DNA of 64,000 nt from Bactericera cockerelli (GCA_024516035.1 CM044959.1:19240525-19304524); one strand, 5' to 3'. Positions 1 through 13,052 are shown, counted from the first letter of the stretch. The notes: generated by a model not told the origin, from the letters alone. Numbers and translations are program-made.

Positions 1-80
1 ATCTACACTGATTCTCCTCAAGTTTAATATCTAGAACTTCCCAATATTGCGGTGTTATAATCAGTAAAGTACCTACTGAT

Positions 81-269
81 GCCAGCGTCGAGGATAGTTA
101 TGTTGTATGCACCAGTTCTTGTAGGATCACCGTAGGATGACATTCTGGCCCAACACAGGCTGGGTGAGGTTCATGTGGATAGCAGGTTTGTGAGTTTCCT
201 CCGAATGGACAGTAACACCCCCGTCTTGATATGACTGTATAGTCTAAACTCGAGCTAGAAAAAACAAAG
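81..269 (+). repeat. 5S-rRNA-headed SINE, internally deleted
   Basis: The element begins with a stretch like the 5' part of 5S rRNA (GCCAGCGTCGAGG, then ACCAGTTCTTGTAGGATCACC). It then jumps over the rest of the 5S gene, including the internal control region, into the central domain (AGGCTGGGTGAGGTTCATGT, then CGAATGGACAGTAACACCCC). It ends in a short A-rich tail. The same head-domain-tail order is intact at 35,211-35,487. Loss of the 5S control region suggests this copy is dead. Confidence 0.7.
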
Positions 270-3200
270 AGTTGTGTGGTGCTCGTAACGTTGAACGAAA
301 AAATTTAGTGTGTGTTTTGTGTATCTTGTTTTATTGGTCATACAACTTTTTGTATCGAATTTTTTTAATTAAATTTTCATGTTAATAAAATGTAGAACTT
401 TTTGGAAGAAGGATTAATATAGATTAAACCCAACATCATATAATAACGACTGTAATAGAGAGAGAAGAGAACATCAAACACCATGCCATTGCTTACCCTA
501 CCGTGCCTGTTAAATTTATCAAAAATGAAATTTAACCTTTCAAAACTGAAAATTACCTTTTATAAAATTGAAAATTGTGTTAGTAGTTCTAAAAAAAACT
601 AGTTCTGAACATTAGTTGTTAAATATAGAAATTTTGACTGTTTGAAGTTTGAAGCTATTTGTATCATCTAAAAATGGAAATGGAACATGAGTTTTGATCC
701 TAAAATAAAATTAGACACCTATTAGGTTGAGGTGGCCTATGTTATGAAATAAATACTTGCACAAATAGGGGCCACGGTGGCGGTCATCAAACTTTCAGCT
801 TTTTTTAAATACTAATGTCAAAAAAAATTATGTGTCACTGGATAACAGAAATAAGTAACATGAAGAAGGAAACAAAGTTTGAAATCATTATTGATTTCGG
901 TCTTACATTGTATCAAATAAGGCTTCTATCAGCCATGATACTGGAAAATAGTCCGAAATATCAATCGCAGTCGTCGCTAATATCATTGAACCATTCATAG
1001 TGAACCATTTTTAGTACCCCAAAAAAAGAAATCATAATATCTAGTAATTGTAACATAATAAGAAATAACAAACACTTAAACTTTAACATGGTAATTCCTT
1101 GTTACAATTATTATCTTTTGTCTTTTTAACATGGCTTTAAAGGAATCGAATTTACTGGGTTCTAAAATCAACTGCTGTTGGTTCGTTGTGATCTTAATGA
1201 TACATTATGGTACTTTGTCTATTTCTGCTGGGATAGTCTTTCGGCTGTTCTCCTAGCCCAATGACATGGTCACTTATTGATGACCCCCCCTCGTACTTTT
1301 CACCACTCAGAATCTCATTTTTATTACACAAACACTCCACTGAACCTTCTCTATTCATTAAGCAAGACTTGGGGCTAATCAATACAAAATTAATATGTTT
1401 TCCATCATGTGTCCCCGTGTAACGATTTTATAGTCATGTATATCTTCGGGTCTTGGAAAATACTACAAAACCGGACTGTATTAATCGTATTATCTCAAGT
1501 TATAGATTTATCTGTATAACCATAAAGGATTAGATCTATGAACATTAAGATGCTGGCGTCATGTGAAAGAACTTATAGTTCAATAACAGATAAAACTCAG
1601 TTCCTGTTGACTTTTTTTACCGAGGCACAACCCGCCTTTTGGTTGGATATCTAGATATCTTTTACTTGAACATCAAACATTTTGACGTCTTCTTTGAACA
1701 AGAGCGTTTTTTTTTTCATTCTGAATAGGTAATCTATCTATGTTATCTCATTGGGACTAAGTGGTAAGTGTACTGGTGTATCTTTCATTTCATCAACTAA
1801 CAACTTGTTGATTTGTTTATAATCAATTTCTATCCAGATACTACAAGTCTTTCACTTAGAGCCTGGACTCCGTTTAGATCTAAGTATGATATCATTCGTA
1901 TAGCTGAAGCGAACTCCTGTTCAGAGTGACTGCTATACATACAATCAGAGTACACTGAATATGACTAATAGTTAGGATCAGCATGATGTGCTGAATTCTT
2001 TATCCAGCCAAAAAATCATTTTGAAAAGTGGGAATTACTATAGCTTTCTCATTTAACTGTCATTTAAAACACATAATATTACATTTAGGGATTTTAAATA
2101 ACGGTAGACTTTCTAACAAATTTAAAAAAAAAATATATATCAAATTGCAAACAAGTGCTAAATTGGCAACTAGATAATAAATTTATTAATTTTAATATAA
2201 TAATTCTGATAGGATTGCTAATTTTACGCATGTTAAAGCTAAGGTATTGTCTGAGAATAGCATTCAAGTTCCGTCCCTAGTGGTACTCTGCTCCCATCAC
2301 CTATTCATCAAGGATATAATAATTTATCGACATTAATTGAATTCCTATCCATCAGCAATGCAGCACGCATTGTTTGGTTTTCCTTCAGCAGGAGCAGCAG
2401 TGGTGCTGAATGGAAAGCTCATAAATTAAGAATCATGGCTCAGGAGAATAAATACTGAAATGTACACGAAGACAATAATGTTCAAGAGATGAGAGAAAAA
2501 TGAAGATAATACAGAAATACATAGAACAATATGCCATGAAGACTTTCAATATTTACTTGGTGGTTGGAAAGTTCATATTGCTTTCTCAAAAAGTTCATCA
2601 CGTCATTTTGGCGATATTATTTAATATACCCTGGATGAGGGACATCACAGGACATAAATTGAGTAAAATTAATTCATGGAATTAATTTTAATTTATGGAT
2701 ATTTCGATTCTGAAATTTATTACAAAAAGTATGTATTACCATAGGAAACAATAGGCACTGCTTCAGGACATCAGTTCAGAAATTTCAGCTGACAGTAATA
2801 CAAGAAACAGACGCTTGGCCAGCTAAGTTCAGGCCAGTAGCCACTCTTCCACTGAATGGAGCTGACTAGTTTTTCCACGAAATGAGACCCTTTTGCTTCA
2901 CTCCAGGAATCCATGATCAAGCTCGTCGGTAGGCGAGCGCTCGTCAAGTAGCGCCAGCCAACCGGCCTATATTAACACGAAACATTAAATTATCTACAAC
3001 GTTTCCTGAGTGTAAATGTTTTCAATTTTGGCTTTACTCGTACCTCGTAAACAACACGTATGCAATTACAAACTAGGTGTAAGGTGAGGAAAAGCTCTCC
3101 ACTATAAGGGGGAGAAAAAGCTGCCGTTCGTTTGCTGATCGAGGAAGCAGGGAATACAAATAATAAATATAAGAAGACGATAGAAATATTTTTAATAAAA

Positions 3201-4220
3201 ACGAAAATATTTGCGAGCAAGTATTTTAAACATTGCGTCATGAGATGGATCATCAAGAGGCCCTCTCCTTCCAGCTAGCTCGCATTCACATGGAGTATCA
3301 TCCGCCAATGTATGTAGGAGAGATCTTCTACACTAGTCATGTGTTGTCATTCCTCCTGAGACATGTCCACACTTTGGCAGAGTTTGATTGATATTGTTAA
3401 TCTCAAATAGTCCATAGTATATCGAGTCTTCCAGTCATAGAAAATGCTTCATTAAACCTCTTCTGTGCGATGCAGCAAAATATCAACCCGATCTACGAGC
3501 TCCCAGTGCTGTTTTCTTCTGTGAAAAATTTTACCTCGAGGGTGTAATAATGAGATTCCAATCACTAGGCGGTGGTACAGAAGAGATTCTATACATATAG
3601 AGCAATTCTTTTTTTAAATGGGTTTAAGAATATCTATGCAAAAATTCTTGGTTTCAAACGATGAGATTGTTGAGAAGTTTAGCATAGAATTGTGCAAGTG
3701 ACTAGTTATCAACTTCCTCTAGTTTTCCTACACTACATAATGGTCAAGCAATACCCTTAACACAACATACTACTACAGCATACAATAAAGTGACCATACA
3801 ATGAATAATATTTAGGAGCAGTATAATTTGGTGATATTTTCAACCTCTCAAAAGGAATCTTTCGAACAATGGAAAGAATGCTTTTTTGGCCTAATTATAA
3901 AATGAGATTATAACACAGATAAGAAAAGATGTCCTCATAAGTCGGACTTTCAACTATTCACAGTGCACCATATCTGGAATAAGGACGGACTCATCCTCGT
4001 TGTAATCCTATTTAACAATTTTGCCCTTGGTACCTCAGTGTGGACGCAGCTCACTACCCCCTCCCCCACCCCTCAAAATGTCATAAAGCTATTTGTAAAG
4101 ATATTTTGACAGATATTTATAGAGTTATGTGTGTGCAAGAAGCTCAATTATTTCTCCTTCTTTATTCCTTCTGTCTATTCTGATGTCTTGTGTTGAATAA
4201 TGCCTTTTTGAGTCTTGGTG
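270..4220. other. No gene or recognised element
   Basis: AT-rich sequence with only short, low-complexity open frames and no recognisable protein motif, tRNA-like box or terminal inverted repeat. The somewhat GC-richer stretch around 2,780-2,980 has no open frame of note. Confidence 0.5.
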
Positions 4221-4224
4221 AGGT

Positions 4225-4300
4225 GAAGCATCAGGCGGGTGTGAGGAATTGCAGGTTCGATTCTCAAGCACTACAGATTGCCTATTATGTGGTCAATTTT
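4225..4300 (+). repeat. Possible tRNA-like SINE head remnant
   Basis: A B-box-like GGTTCGATTCTC follows an A-box-like TTGGTGAGGTGAAGC at about the right spacing. No clear SINE body or tail follows, so this is a weak call based on the two boxes alone. Confidence 0.3.
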
Positions 4301-7240
4301 CCTATTTAAGTTGTTAGTAACAATAATGTAGTAAGCAGAGAAAATTTATTACAGTATTATTGAAGTTAATATTATATTTACACTTTACTTAGGGTGATGT
4401 TTTTAACAGCACCATAAAGCTTGTGGTCTAATTGTGAATGCTACATTCCTATGTTCAATCAACACCAGGCCAGTGTTAAAGTATAAAAGTTGTGTCTTTA
4501 TATATATAGTTAAACTAAAGTCACAGGTTCTTTATAATTTATTTACACTTTCCTCTTCCTATTCCAAGATGTTATATTATGAGGTATGTAAAATATAATA
4601 TTTACTAAGAATTGCAAATTTTTGACAGAGTGGCATAACTTGTAACAATAGCCGAATTAGAATACCTGTAAGTCCAAGGACTACTCTGTAAATGAACGAA
4701 GACAAAGTCAGAAAGTCACAAATGAAGTTGCCAGTCCAGAAAATTCTTCAAATTCAAAGGTTGACAGGGTTTTCGCATGCATAGATGTCTTCATCTCGAG
4801 AAAGGGACATTACGAAAGCAGACAATTTTCAGAAAAATGAACATTTCAGTCGAAATGGAAGACTCTCCTAACCTTCTTCAGATTGTCTTTAAATGTTGTG
4901 AGTGGGACTAGTGTTGATATGCGTCAGGTAATTTACTTTTGACTGTAACGAGGAGCTGTTTTTGCAGGCAAAGTCAATTCCTTGACGCCTCATAAGTTTT
5001 ACCTCTGAGGTGTTAAGGTTTTGCAGACAAATTCAAATTCCTTGACGCCTCAAAAGGTTTTTACTTCTTAGATGTCAGAGCTTTGCAGGAAATTCATAGT
5101 GTCCAGGGTGTTAATTGCACTTTTGTGTGGATACTGAATATTATACTCATTGATATTAGATTGTTCAGTCATTATTTTCATAACTTTGCTCACTTAACAA
5201 TAATTAAGTGATGGCATTGAAAAGGGACAGAGATTTCTTCCATTTCTTTAATGTTGCAAGTTTTTAAATAGTATAATAATTTAATAGAAATTAAAATAAA
5301 AGAAGAGAAAATGGGAAAACAATGCTCGTTTCCCACCTCTGTAAAAATAAAACTGCATGTCATAGTATTCTATGATCTATATCATGATGTATGATTTACT
5401 TGCTTCATCATAACACAAAATCTGATCGAAGCTAGTTGTCTACAACTCACAAAGTAAATGTAACAAATGAGTCTTTGTACACAGGTTTCTGATTGAACTA
5501 ATCACTGCCAACTTGTTTTACCCAGGTTCTCATGCCCACATGGACGAGTACAGCAGTGTGCTCTGTTTCCCATAAGGCTGGCATCAGACCCAACAGCGTG
5601 ACAAGGACAGGGTAGAAAGGGAAGACCACACCACTTGGCAGGACATCAATCAATCATCGATCCAGTGAAGAGAGGACATATATTCAGATCCGTGACATGT
5701 TGTATTCCCGAGGACAGGATGCGGCTCACAGTAACATTGTTTACTTAGTTGTGACACATTGGCATTTGTACGGAATAGTTTCGAACTCTTCCTTTCACTC
5801 TCTCAAACTATTGCTGAACTATACCTATCAATGCATTGTTATTATTCGTCATAATTGTCATCTTCTTCTTCTTTTCTTCTTACTCCCTTCCTACTCCGCT
5901 TCTTCTTTCGTTTGGTCAATAGCACTAAAAGGCGGCTTCAGAGAACGCTTTTCCGCGTAACCCTTGTGTGGTGTTGTCTATAATGTCTGGAATAAAAAGT
6001 GGAAGTGCTCGCGACTTGTGGCTGGAATCAACACTAAATTACAAAAGTGTGTTCCGACTGGCTTCAAGAGATGTAAAAAGGAACCGCGGACGCCAAGCAA
6101 TTAGATGGCATAGTGTGTGAATAATGTAGCTGAACTTGAACCACTTTGGACTCATGAAGCACAGAATAGAGAAGTTTGGAAACTGTTTGGTGAATTGTTC
6201 TCTTCAGATAGTGATTGGGCTGATATTGATAGTGATTGGGCTTCAGATCTCTTCAGAATGGGCTGATGTTGATGAAGGATGCGAGTTCAGCATTTTTTTT
6301 TTTTTTTTTGGCATTGGTCATTCTCCTTATCATGAAAATTTGCCAAACAGCCATAGAGTTTTAAGAACACCACCAGTAGTCTTGGTTGCTGCACGTTATA
6401 CGATGTCATCGGTGTCTATAATATAAAATGTTGTAAATTTGGGGAGGATGTCATGCAGAAATCCTGTAAGGTCGATATTCTTCTCATCCTCCCCTCCCCC
6501 CAGTTGTTCTCCTCGTGGAAAGTAAATGTATACAGCGCTTCTCCCTCCCTTCTTCAAAAAGCAATCTAAAAGAAAGTATTAATATACATTTTCCCTCTCA
6601 ACCAGGCAGGTACTTTCATATGCAAGTTTAAAGTTGGAAAAAATCCTCAAATATATACTAAAAAAAGTGAGTATTTTAAAAAGAACGACTTTAAAAAGAT
6701 ATATTAAAACATAGGGAAATTGGTGTTTGTTCGGATCCTCCAGATAAGTAGAATGAATGAAGAAAATCTTAAGACAAAGGCAGTGGAGAACTTCAATGTA
6801 CTATCCTATCTTTTTTCACTTTTAATACTTGTGAAATAGGGTGTACATAATTATGCTCCGAAAGTATTATTACCTATTTTTAACAAATATAGGACCTTTT
6901 ATTTTGTGCTGACGAGAAAGATTGAACACTAAAATGCTGCTCAACATTTGACGTTTCAATATAATATAGATGGGTTTACTGAACCATTGGTATCCAAGGG
7001 AGAAGGTAGGCATTCTTTCCAGTCAGTAGGTATAGGAGATTATAAATAATTATTATGTCCTGAAAATCGTAGTTTGTAAGTCTCCAGGAAAAAGAGGTTT
7101 TAACTCCTGTTCAGGGAACCTCCGTTGTAAGAGACGGTAAGCAAACACGTTTTAGTGGTTCTATGTACAATTTAAAATGTATACATAAGAGAGGTTTTTT
7201 TTAAGTTTTCAGCTACCATTTTAATTTGTATTATTCACTT
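4301..7240. other. No confirmed gene
   Basis: Mostly AT-rich non-coding sequence. A consensus-like 3' splice acceptor (TTGTTTTACCCAG) ends at 5,525 and is followed by a short frame closing at 5,575, with AATAAA at 5,991. This is too little to call an exon and is discussed under findings. A T-run of about 18 lies near 6,294-6,310. Confidence 0.4.
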
Positions 7241-7249
7241 GAACAGTTA

Positions 7250-7446
7250 CCACTGGTTCAAGTCTCAGTTTCAGCGTAGATTTAGTAAAGCGAGCGTAAG
7301 TAGTTGTGACATCACGAATGTGATTAGCACAAATATGATAACTTTTTTGTTTTCATAATTCACTTTTGTGATATCACAACTACTTGAACCACCGACCTCC
7401 ATGTTACAAGTCCACCGCCTTGTCGATGGAGCTATTGAGGTCGGTT
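7250..7446. repeat. Two tRNA-derived SINE fragments in inverted arrangement (SINE family A)
   Basis: 7,250-7,344 is the 3' half of SINE family A on the plus strand (TTCAAGTCTCAGTTTCAGCG through to AACACAAATATGATAAC-like sequence). 7,360-7,446 is the 5' tRNA-like half on the minus strand, with the B box in CTTGAACCACCGACCTCC and the A-box side ending in GAGGTCGGTTT. Family A is the commonest repeat in the window; fuller copies lie near 14.6, 37.4, 40.6 and 47.7 kb. The opposed halves indicate rearrangement or two insertions. Confidence 0.65.
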
Positions 7447-8481
7447 TATACATAAAGGATTTCCAGAAACATCAGTATATTTTTTATTTACACTTTATTT
7501 TTTATACAATACAAACAACAATAAATTATTAACAAAGATAATTTTTTTTTACAATATTTACAAAATAAGACATAGAAAAAAAATATTTAAATTTAAATGT
7601 ACAATGTATTGTAATCCGGGGCGAAGTTAATGCCTTAGGCATTCTCTGCCACTAAACGCCGGGGGTTAAGTGGCAATACTATTATGTCTTTGCATCAGTG
7701 CCACTTAGGGATGGCACTTGATAGCATTAAAAGATCCTTCGATACAGCAGTTCCTTTGATAAACAATGTTATTTTCATGCATATAAAGAATATAAAGCTT
7801 ATGTTTCGTAAACCGTTAACCAATCTCTTCTTGCAAAGTGGAGCGAATGAAAAGTTCAGACAAAATAGATTTACCAGGAATCCAGGATCATCTAGTTCCC
7901 ATGGGATAGTACATATCCAAGGAGAAGCTGAATCTTCATAAGATTGGAAAAGTATCTTCAAGATGGAAATAAAGGCAAGGATGTTGGTAAAATGAAAGAA
8001 TTCTCTCATCCCCTCAGCTCGCTTCACTCTTTGTAAATGCTAAAATAAAAGAATATTTTAAATGTATAATATTTCTTATTTTTAAAAAGAAATAAAACCA
8101 AATAACACGTTTCATCTGTGGCTTTTTACACCTCTGCCAGCCATTCGAAAGTTGCGGCTGTAATCAATTGTGCCATTTTCATGCAATTTCAAATAAGCAT
8201 ACCTACTAAATGTAAAATAAGTAACTTCGGATAAGATTTTTGAATTTTTTAATACTCCCAACCAAACCACTTAACCTAACTTAACCAACCGTATATATTA
8301 GGCCTTACTTCACATTTAAATAATTTTAAAGAGGCGTTTAGTTAAATGAAAAAGATATTCTTTCCAATAATAATAATGTTTTTTCTTTGTGTTATTATGT
8401 TACAATTTTAGTTATTAGCGCAGAATCATAGGACTTTACCACTTTAATATACAATATCTTGTATATTTTTTTGCCTATAAT
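7447..8481. other. No gene; contains one shared SINE-tail module
   Basis: AT-rich, with no coding signal. At 7,617-7,660, on the minus strand, it carries the short module GGCAGAGAATGCCTAAGGCA, which recurs in other SINEs of the window (near 30.0, 33.3, 40.8 and 47.9 kb). Confidence 0.45.
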
Positions 8482-8655
8482 TCCACCACTGGTCGCTGTT
8501 TCACATTAAAGCAGCTACTCTTTTTTCCTCACGAGGTATGAGTGGACCCGAACATCCAAGTACAGAGCAGAAATAATCCTGCCCCGCTGGAGATCAAACC
8601 CAAGTCACCATGCATGCAATGCCTAGCGCGCTAACTCACTCGGCCAAGGTGACTA
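8482..8655 (-). repeat. tRNA-derived SINE (family C)
   Basis: Read on the minus strand it starts with an A-box-like CTTGGCCGAGTGAGTTAGCG and a B-box-like GGTGACTTGGGTTTGATCTC. The body includes ACTCATACCTCGTGAGGAAA. The same CCTCGTGAGG body is seen near 17.7, 18.0 and 41.6 kb. It is Pol III-type in design and non-autonomous. Confidence 0.7.
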
Positions 8656-8997
8656 CTTACTCTTTCCAAAAAAAATTGCAAAAAAGATATTAGGATTCCT
8701 CATTATTCTTCAAGTCCAATGAAATGTTGAAACCTCTCTCAGACACCTCCAGTATCGGCCCAATCAAGCTAAGCCGGAAATTCAGGACAATATGCAAAGG
8801 AACCAGTGAAAGAGAAAAATGTAAATGCTGAAGTATTAACATTTAGATTGGCACCTATCCGTCTGTCTGTCAAGAGCTTGGAAAGGTTAGATTAGAAACA
8901 AGTAATAAAGAGGGAAAAATACTTATTGCAATTTTGAATGTGAAGTACTTACTACCTAGGTATCTAGATAGTAGAAGTGTTGGATTTTTCTAATTTT

Positions 8998-9312
8998 GAT
9001 GTTTTTTTTTTATATTTTTTAAAGATGAGTGTTTCACAGCCTTTTTTTTATTTCGTAGCCATGAAACAAGAGCTACTGTAGACGCTTGTGGTCTGTGTTG
9101 TAGCCTGCCCATCCCGTAGTATGCCTCCCCTCTGATAGGCGAGAAGTGACACAATACTTCCCATTTAGGTGCTGGGTCAACACGAGCGCACCGGAAGGTA
9201 TCCCTTACAAACAATTGTAACCAAATTAAGAATACAAATTTTTGTCGGCGCGGGGGTTCGAACCCGGGACCTTCCGCATGGCAAGCGATTGCTTAACCAC
9301 TGAGCTAATCGC
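8998..9312 (-). repeat. Near-complete tRNA-Gly-like SINE (family E)
   Basis: On the minus strand the first ~72 bases resemble a tRNA. They contain A box TTAGCTCAGTGGTTAAGC, an anticodon-loop-like TTGCCAT (GCC, as in tRNA-Gly) and B box GGGTTCGAACCCC. Stem mismatches argue against a functional tRNA gene. A ~230-bp body follows and ends in an A-rich tail near 9,000. The only copy of this family in the window. Confidence 0.7.
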
Positions 9313-9424
9313 GCGCTATTCTCTTAACCTTAACCTAATGCTTAACCATTAAACTTCTCAAGCATGTGGAAATTTAGCATAAGATGTCGTTTTGTAACGC
9401 ATCTTTAACAGCTACGTTATTCGA

Positions 9425-9482
9425 GACGAAGGTTATACCTTCCATTCGCTAGAAACTCTTCACATTAACCTCACCCTGCCTC
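9425..9482 (-). repeat. Fragment of the shared SINE central domain
   Basis: On the minus strand it reads close to GGGTGAGGTTAATGTGAAGA, then AGCGAATGGAAGGTATAACC. This matches the central domain found both in 5S-headed SINEs and in tRNA-headed family B. No head or tail is recognisable. Confidence 0.55.
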
Positions 9483-9489
9483 ACATTTA

Positions 9490-11540
9490 TCTAATACATA
9501 TTTATGTCTAAGTACCTGCTACATATCTGTTATGTACTTTTTTTCGTATACTTTAAAACTTAATTTTTTTTTTCGTGTCACTCAATTTCTCATGAAACCA
9601 ATAGTTAAAATAATTATTAACTTTTCTATGCTTGCAGAAAGGCTTACAAGAAAAATTGAGCTTACAAATACAAAATGAAATTGAACTATAAGAAAAGAAA
9701 CTATACTCTTTGTTTTTAATTTGGAAGTTCTTGTACATCCTCTAAATTTCCCAATCAGAGAAGGACAAAGGGCGGAATCAATAGACGTTTTTATAATACC
9801 TCTGTGGCACTAAGTCTCAGTGTGTAGGTACTGTCTAAAATAGGGAAAACCGATGCCAAGCAATGACTTCAGTTATCGATTCAGTATGGCACCGTTGACC
9901 TCTTTATATTTGGAAGCCTAGGGTTCACTCAAAAAACACTCAACTCTCACTGGATTATAGGATTATCAAACCTAGAGAGATTAAACTTTCTTTAGTTCGC
10001 TTACGTAGGAAGAAAACCCACCTTATCATTATTTTCACCATTAAGATCACCTTGTTGTTCTAGTACATACAAACACACATTAAGTATTAATACCAGGTAC
10101 TTTTGAAAGCCACAAAAGATGATTTATCATTGTTACTAACATCTCTTTGAGTCTAATATTGTTTTACGACCACATCAGTTTGGAACAAAGAAAAGCACAG
10201 AGCCATGTTAGAGAAGATTAACATAAAACCAAACACAAAAACAAATAACATAACACACACAAGCTGTATGTGTTACAAGAAAACACAGAGAACACTTGAA
10301 TATTATAATCATAAAGAACATTAGAGCGCGAAATATTGTGAGCACAGTGTTCAACGTACTATCTCTTTTCTAAGTTTCCTAGAGTTTTCCCAGGAGGATC
10401 TATGTATTTATAGCATTGAAATTAGAGTACAATGAGGTAATGAATAAAAGTTTCTGAAAAATGGAACTTTTTGGTAAAATAACTCATTATGCTTTGTTCA
10501 GTGAAACATAAATGACAAAATGAAAAAGTCTGAGACATCACAAATGAAAATCCAACATGCGATGGACATCAGATTTTTTTTTCAACGTATTTTTATGTTA
10601 CATATAATAATATGATTGTGTGACTGAATATTTGTAATTTAATAAATATATAATTTATTCTTACCTAATACATGAACCTTTTTTTCTAAATAAACAAGCT
10701 TTTAACAAATTCACCACACTAAACTAAGTGAAACATCACAAAAGAATCAATAAGGTAATACTCGTATAAATAACAATACAGTTTAACAAAAATAAAATTG
10801 CATTGTTTAACAATAATAATATGTTTAACACTTTGACCAACATTTCAACATAATTATAGTTTATGCTTATAATGAAAGCCACAGAACTACTCAAGTCAGA
10901 AGCGGGCGAGACGAGGGCTAGCACAGTCAGTACATGGAAATGAAAACTTCTCTCTATTCCTACACATTTACTAGTGTTTTTATAATTGTTGTTCTCCTGC
11001 TCCATGTTCTTCACTAATTCTACCTACAACATCTACACCCTGGGTCTCCGGCCATGAGTTGTGTTGTAATTTACTGACTCATGTCCATTAGTCATGCGAG
11101 CTCTGTCAGTTTCGTCTATCTCTTCATGAGTTCTTTCATACATTCCATGCAAGACCTCAATAAGGACATGGTTGCTTAAATGGTAAGTCGATCAGTTACC
11201 ATACATACCCTGAGTTCTATGTTTTAACTAAACCGAGAAAAAAATATTTGCAAGTCTCTGTTGTCATTAAAGGTCGATCATGTCAAGGAAGGATAGTAAA
11301 AGTTACAAAGTCGGAAACAAATGTAATGTCAAAAAATTATTGCTTTGAGTAGGAATCAAACTAACGAGCTAGAGGTTTATCAACAGAAGTATTATCCTCT
11401 GATTTAAGAAGGCTGGAAATGAAAAAGTTTCCTTTGGGTAAAATATAAATCATTCATTAAAAATTTCCGATTTGGTAAATCTTGACTTTAGGTAGGTGTA
11501 TGTACTGTGAATAGTAGGCTAAATTTAAGCATATCAAAAA
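9490..11540. other. No gene or recognised element
   Basis: AT-rich sequence without convincing coding frames, tRNA-like boxes or inverted-repeat ends. Confidence 0.45.
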
Positions 11541-11562
11541 AAAAAAAAAAAAAAATTGTTAA

Positions 11563-11721
11563 TGTTAGAATACATAGTTTGACTACCAGTCTTGGTGTAT
11601 CCTGTGGTTTCCTTAGCTCGCCAAGTTTAACAATTTTTCTCACATTAACTTTTCTTGGAATGTCGTTTGAAATGTCTGTTAAAGTATTATTTACAATATA
11701 TGCATCTTTGCCAGCATGCAT
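11563..11721 (-). pseudogene. Possible non-LTR ORF1-like coding fragment
   Basis: On the minus strand a ~53-residue frame has a protein-like composition rather than low-complexity runs: MHAGKDAYIVNN, then VRKIVKLGELRKPQDTPR, then LVVKL. The pattern I/V-x-K/R-L-G followed by a basic linker and R-x-L-V-V-K-L resembles the C-terminal part of ORF1-like proteins of non-LTR retrotransposons. This is an impression from motif shape, not a match. It runs into a homopolymer (A20 on the plus strand, 11,536-11,555). Its N-terminal part is repeated unchanged in copy 2, just after the gap. It could instead be a host exon. Confidence 0.3.
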
Positions 11722-12603
11722 TCTGAATCAATATTTTAAATATTACACCAACCTGGTGTTGTTGTAAAATGATAAATGTAGATATATTATATAATATCAT
11801 GGAAATGAAATATACGTAATGCATAAATACATCCTGTTGGGCGATCAACAATAAATCTTTATTAATTCATCATAACGTATTGTCAGATAGAAACCATCCA
11901 TTGAACGTTTTCTTCATCTTTTCTTCTCCTCGGCCATTTTCTAGTGAGTCAATCTTTTCATTTCTCTACCTAAGAAGAATAAGAAAGCTTTCTTATGAAT
12001 TCACAATTGTGTCACATTAGATAAAGCCCCATTATTTATATGGGGTTGGGCTTTTATTAAATATGTATTTGATTTCAGTATTTAGAATATTGTGTTTGTA
12101 TAAATATTTACATCTGCTTGACATTTGATAATATTAATTGTATACCAGGATCATAATGTATTAGCTATTTAGGACTCATATTTATTAGATGTGTTTCCAT
12201 ACGGGGTGGTATCATTTCAGTTTGTCTTGGCTTATGATACAATTATTTTTATTCACATTGAACAAAATGAACTTAAACTACGATATATTTCTGAGAACTT
12301 CTTTTTATATCTTTTGGATTCGACTTATATTCATGGAAGTCCATTTATATTGATTGAGGTAAGGATTATTTTAATAATTAGTTTCCTAGCTCTCGGTTTG
12401 AAAATCTATTTAAGAGTTAGATAAGATAAATTGTTTTATTTAGAATAATATACATACAGTTTACAAAGCAAACACTTTCCCTAAGCTAATACAAAAAATG
12501 TGGGCTTCCACAATTTTACGGCTTGATGCTGTATGGTGTGCCAGACCTTCCAAGCCTGAATAGTACGCTAACGATGGGTATCAATTATCATTGTCTTTTG
12601 CCT

Positions 12604-13052
12604 GACATAACCATGCGCGGATATAGGGGGGGGGGGGGGGGGGGGCACGGGGGGCACTTGCCCCCCCAGATTTTTTCGGTAAGTGGTGTTTCTCAAATTG
12701 CATTATACCTAATCCCGTAAAAACAAAAGATCTCAATGAGTTAGGGGGCACGGGACCCAAAATAATTCCCAATTCTAAAACTAATCCCGTTAAAAAGAAG
12801 ATCTCTATAAGTTAGGGGGGCACGGGACCCAAAATAATTCCCAATTCTAAGACTAATCCCGTAAAAAAAAATCTCAATAAGTTAGGGGGGCACGGAACCC
12901 AAAATAATTCCCAATTCTAAGACTAATCCCGTAAAAAAAGATCTCAATAAGTTAGGGGGGCACGGGTGCAACCCGCTAGTTAGGTATATTGTGCGATTGT
13001 GCCCCCCCAGTACAAGAGGGCTATATCCGCGCATGGACATTTGGACATAACC
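12604..13052. mobile_element. hAT-like non-autonomous element, absent from copy 2
   Basis: Inverted termini CCATGCGCGGATATAG (12,611-12,626) and CTATATCCGCGCATGG (13,021-13,036) enclose a G-run, a GGGGGGCACTTGCCCCCCC stretch and a tandem repeat. The direct repeat GACATAACC flanks it at 12,604-12,612 and 13,044-13,052, and copy 2 (near 50,100) has a single GACATAACC with no insert. An 8-9-bp target duplication and GC-rich termini of this style are typical of hAT elements. There is no transposase. Seven extra bases (ACATTTG) lie between the right terminus and the flanking repeat, so the exact right end is uncertain. Confidence 0.75.
12710..12967 (+). repeat. Tandem repeat, ~71-bp unit, about 3.6 copies
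   Basis: Units start at TAATCCCGTAAAA- or TAATCCCGTTAAA-type sequence at 12,710, 12,782, 12,854 and 12,924. Each contains GATCTC.ATAAGTTAG, a G-run, CACGGGACCC and AATAATTCCCAATTCTAA. They make up the interior of the hAT-like element, so they move with it. Confidence 0.9.

Noticed and set aside
9238..9312. Functional tRNA-Gly(GCC) gene on the minus strand
   Set aside because: The boxes are excellent, but acceptor, anticodon and T-stem pairs contain mismatches and a SINE body with A-rich tail follows directly.
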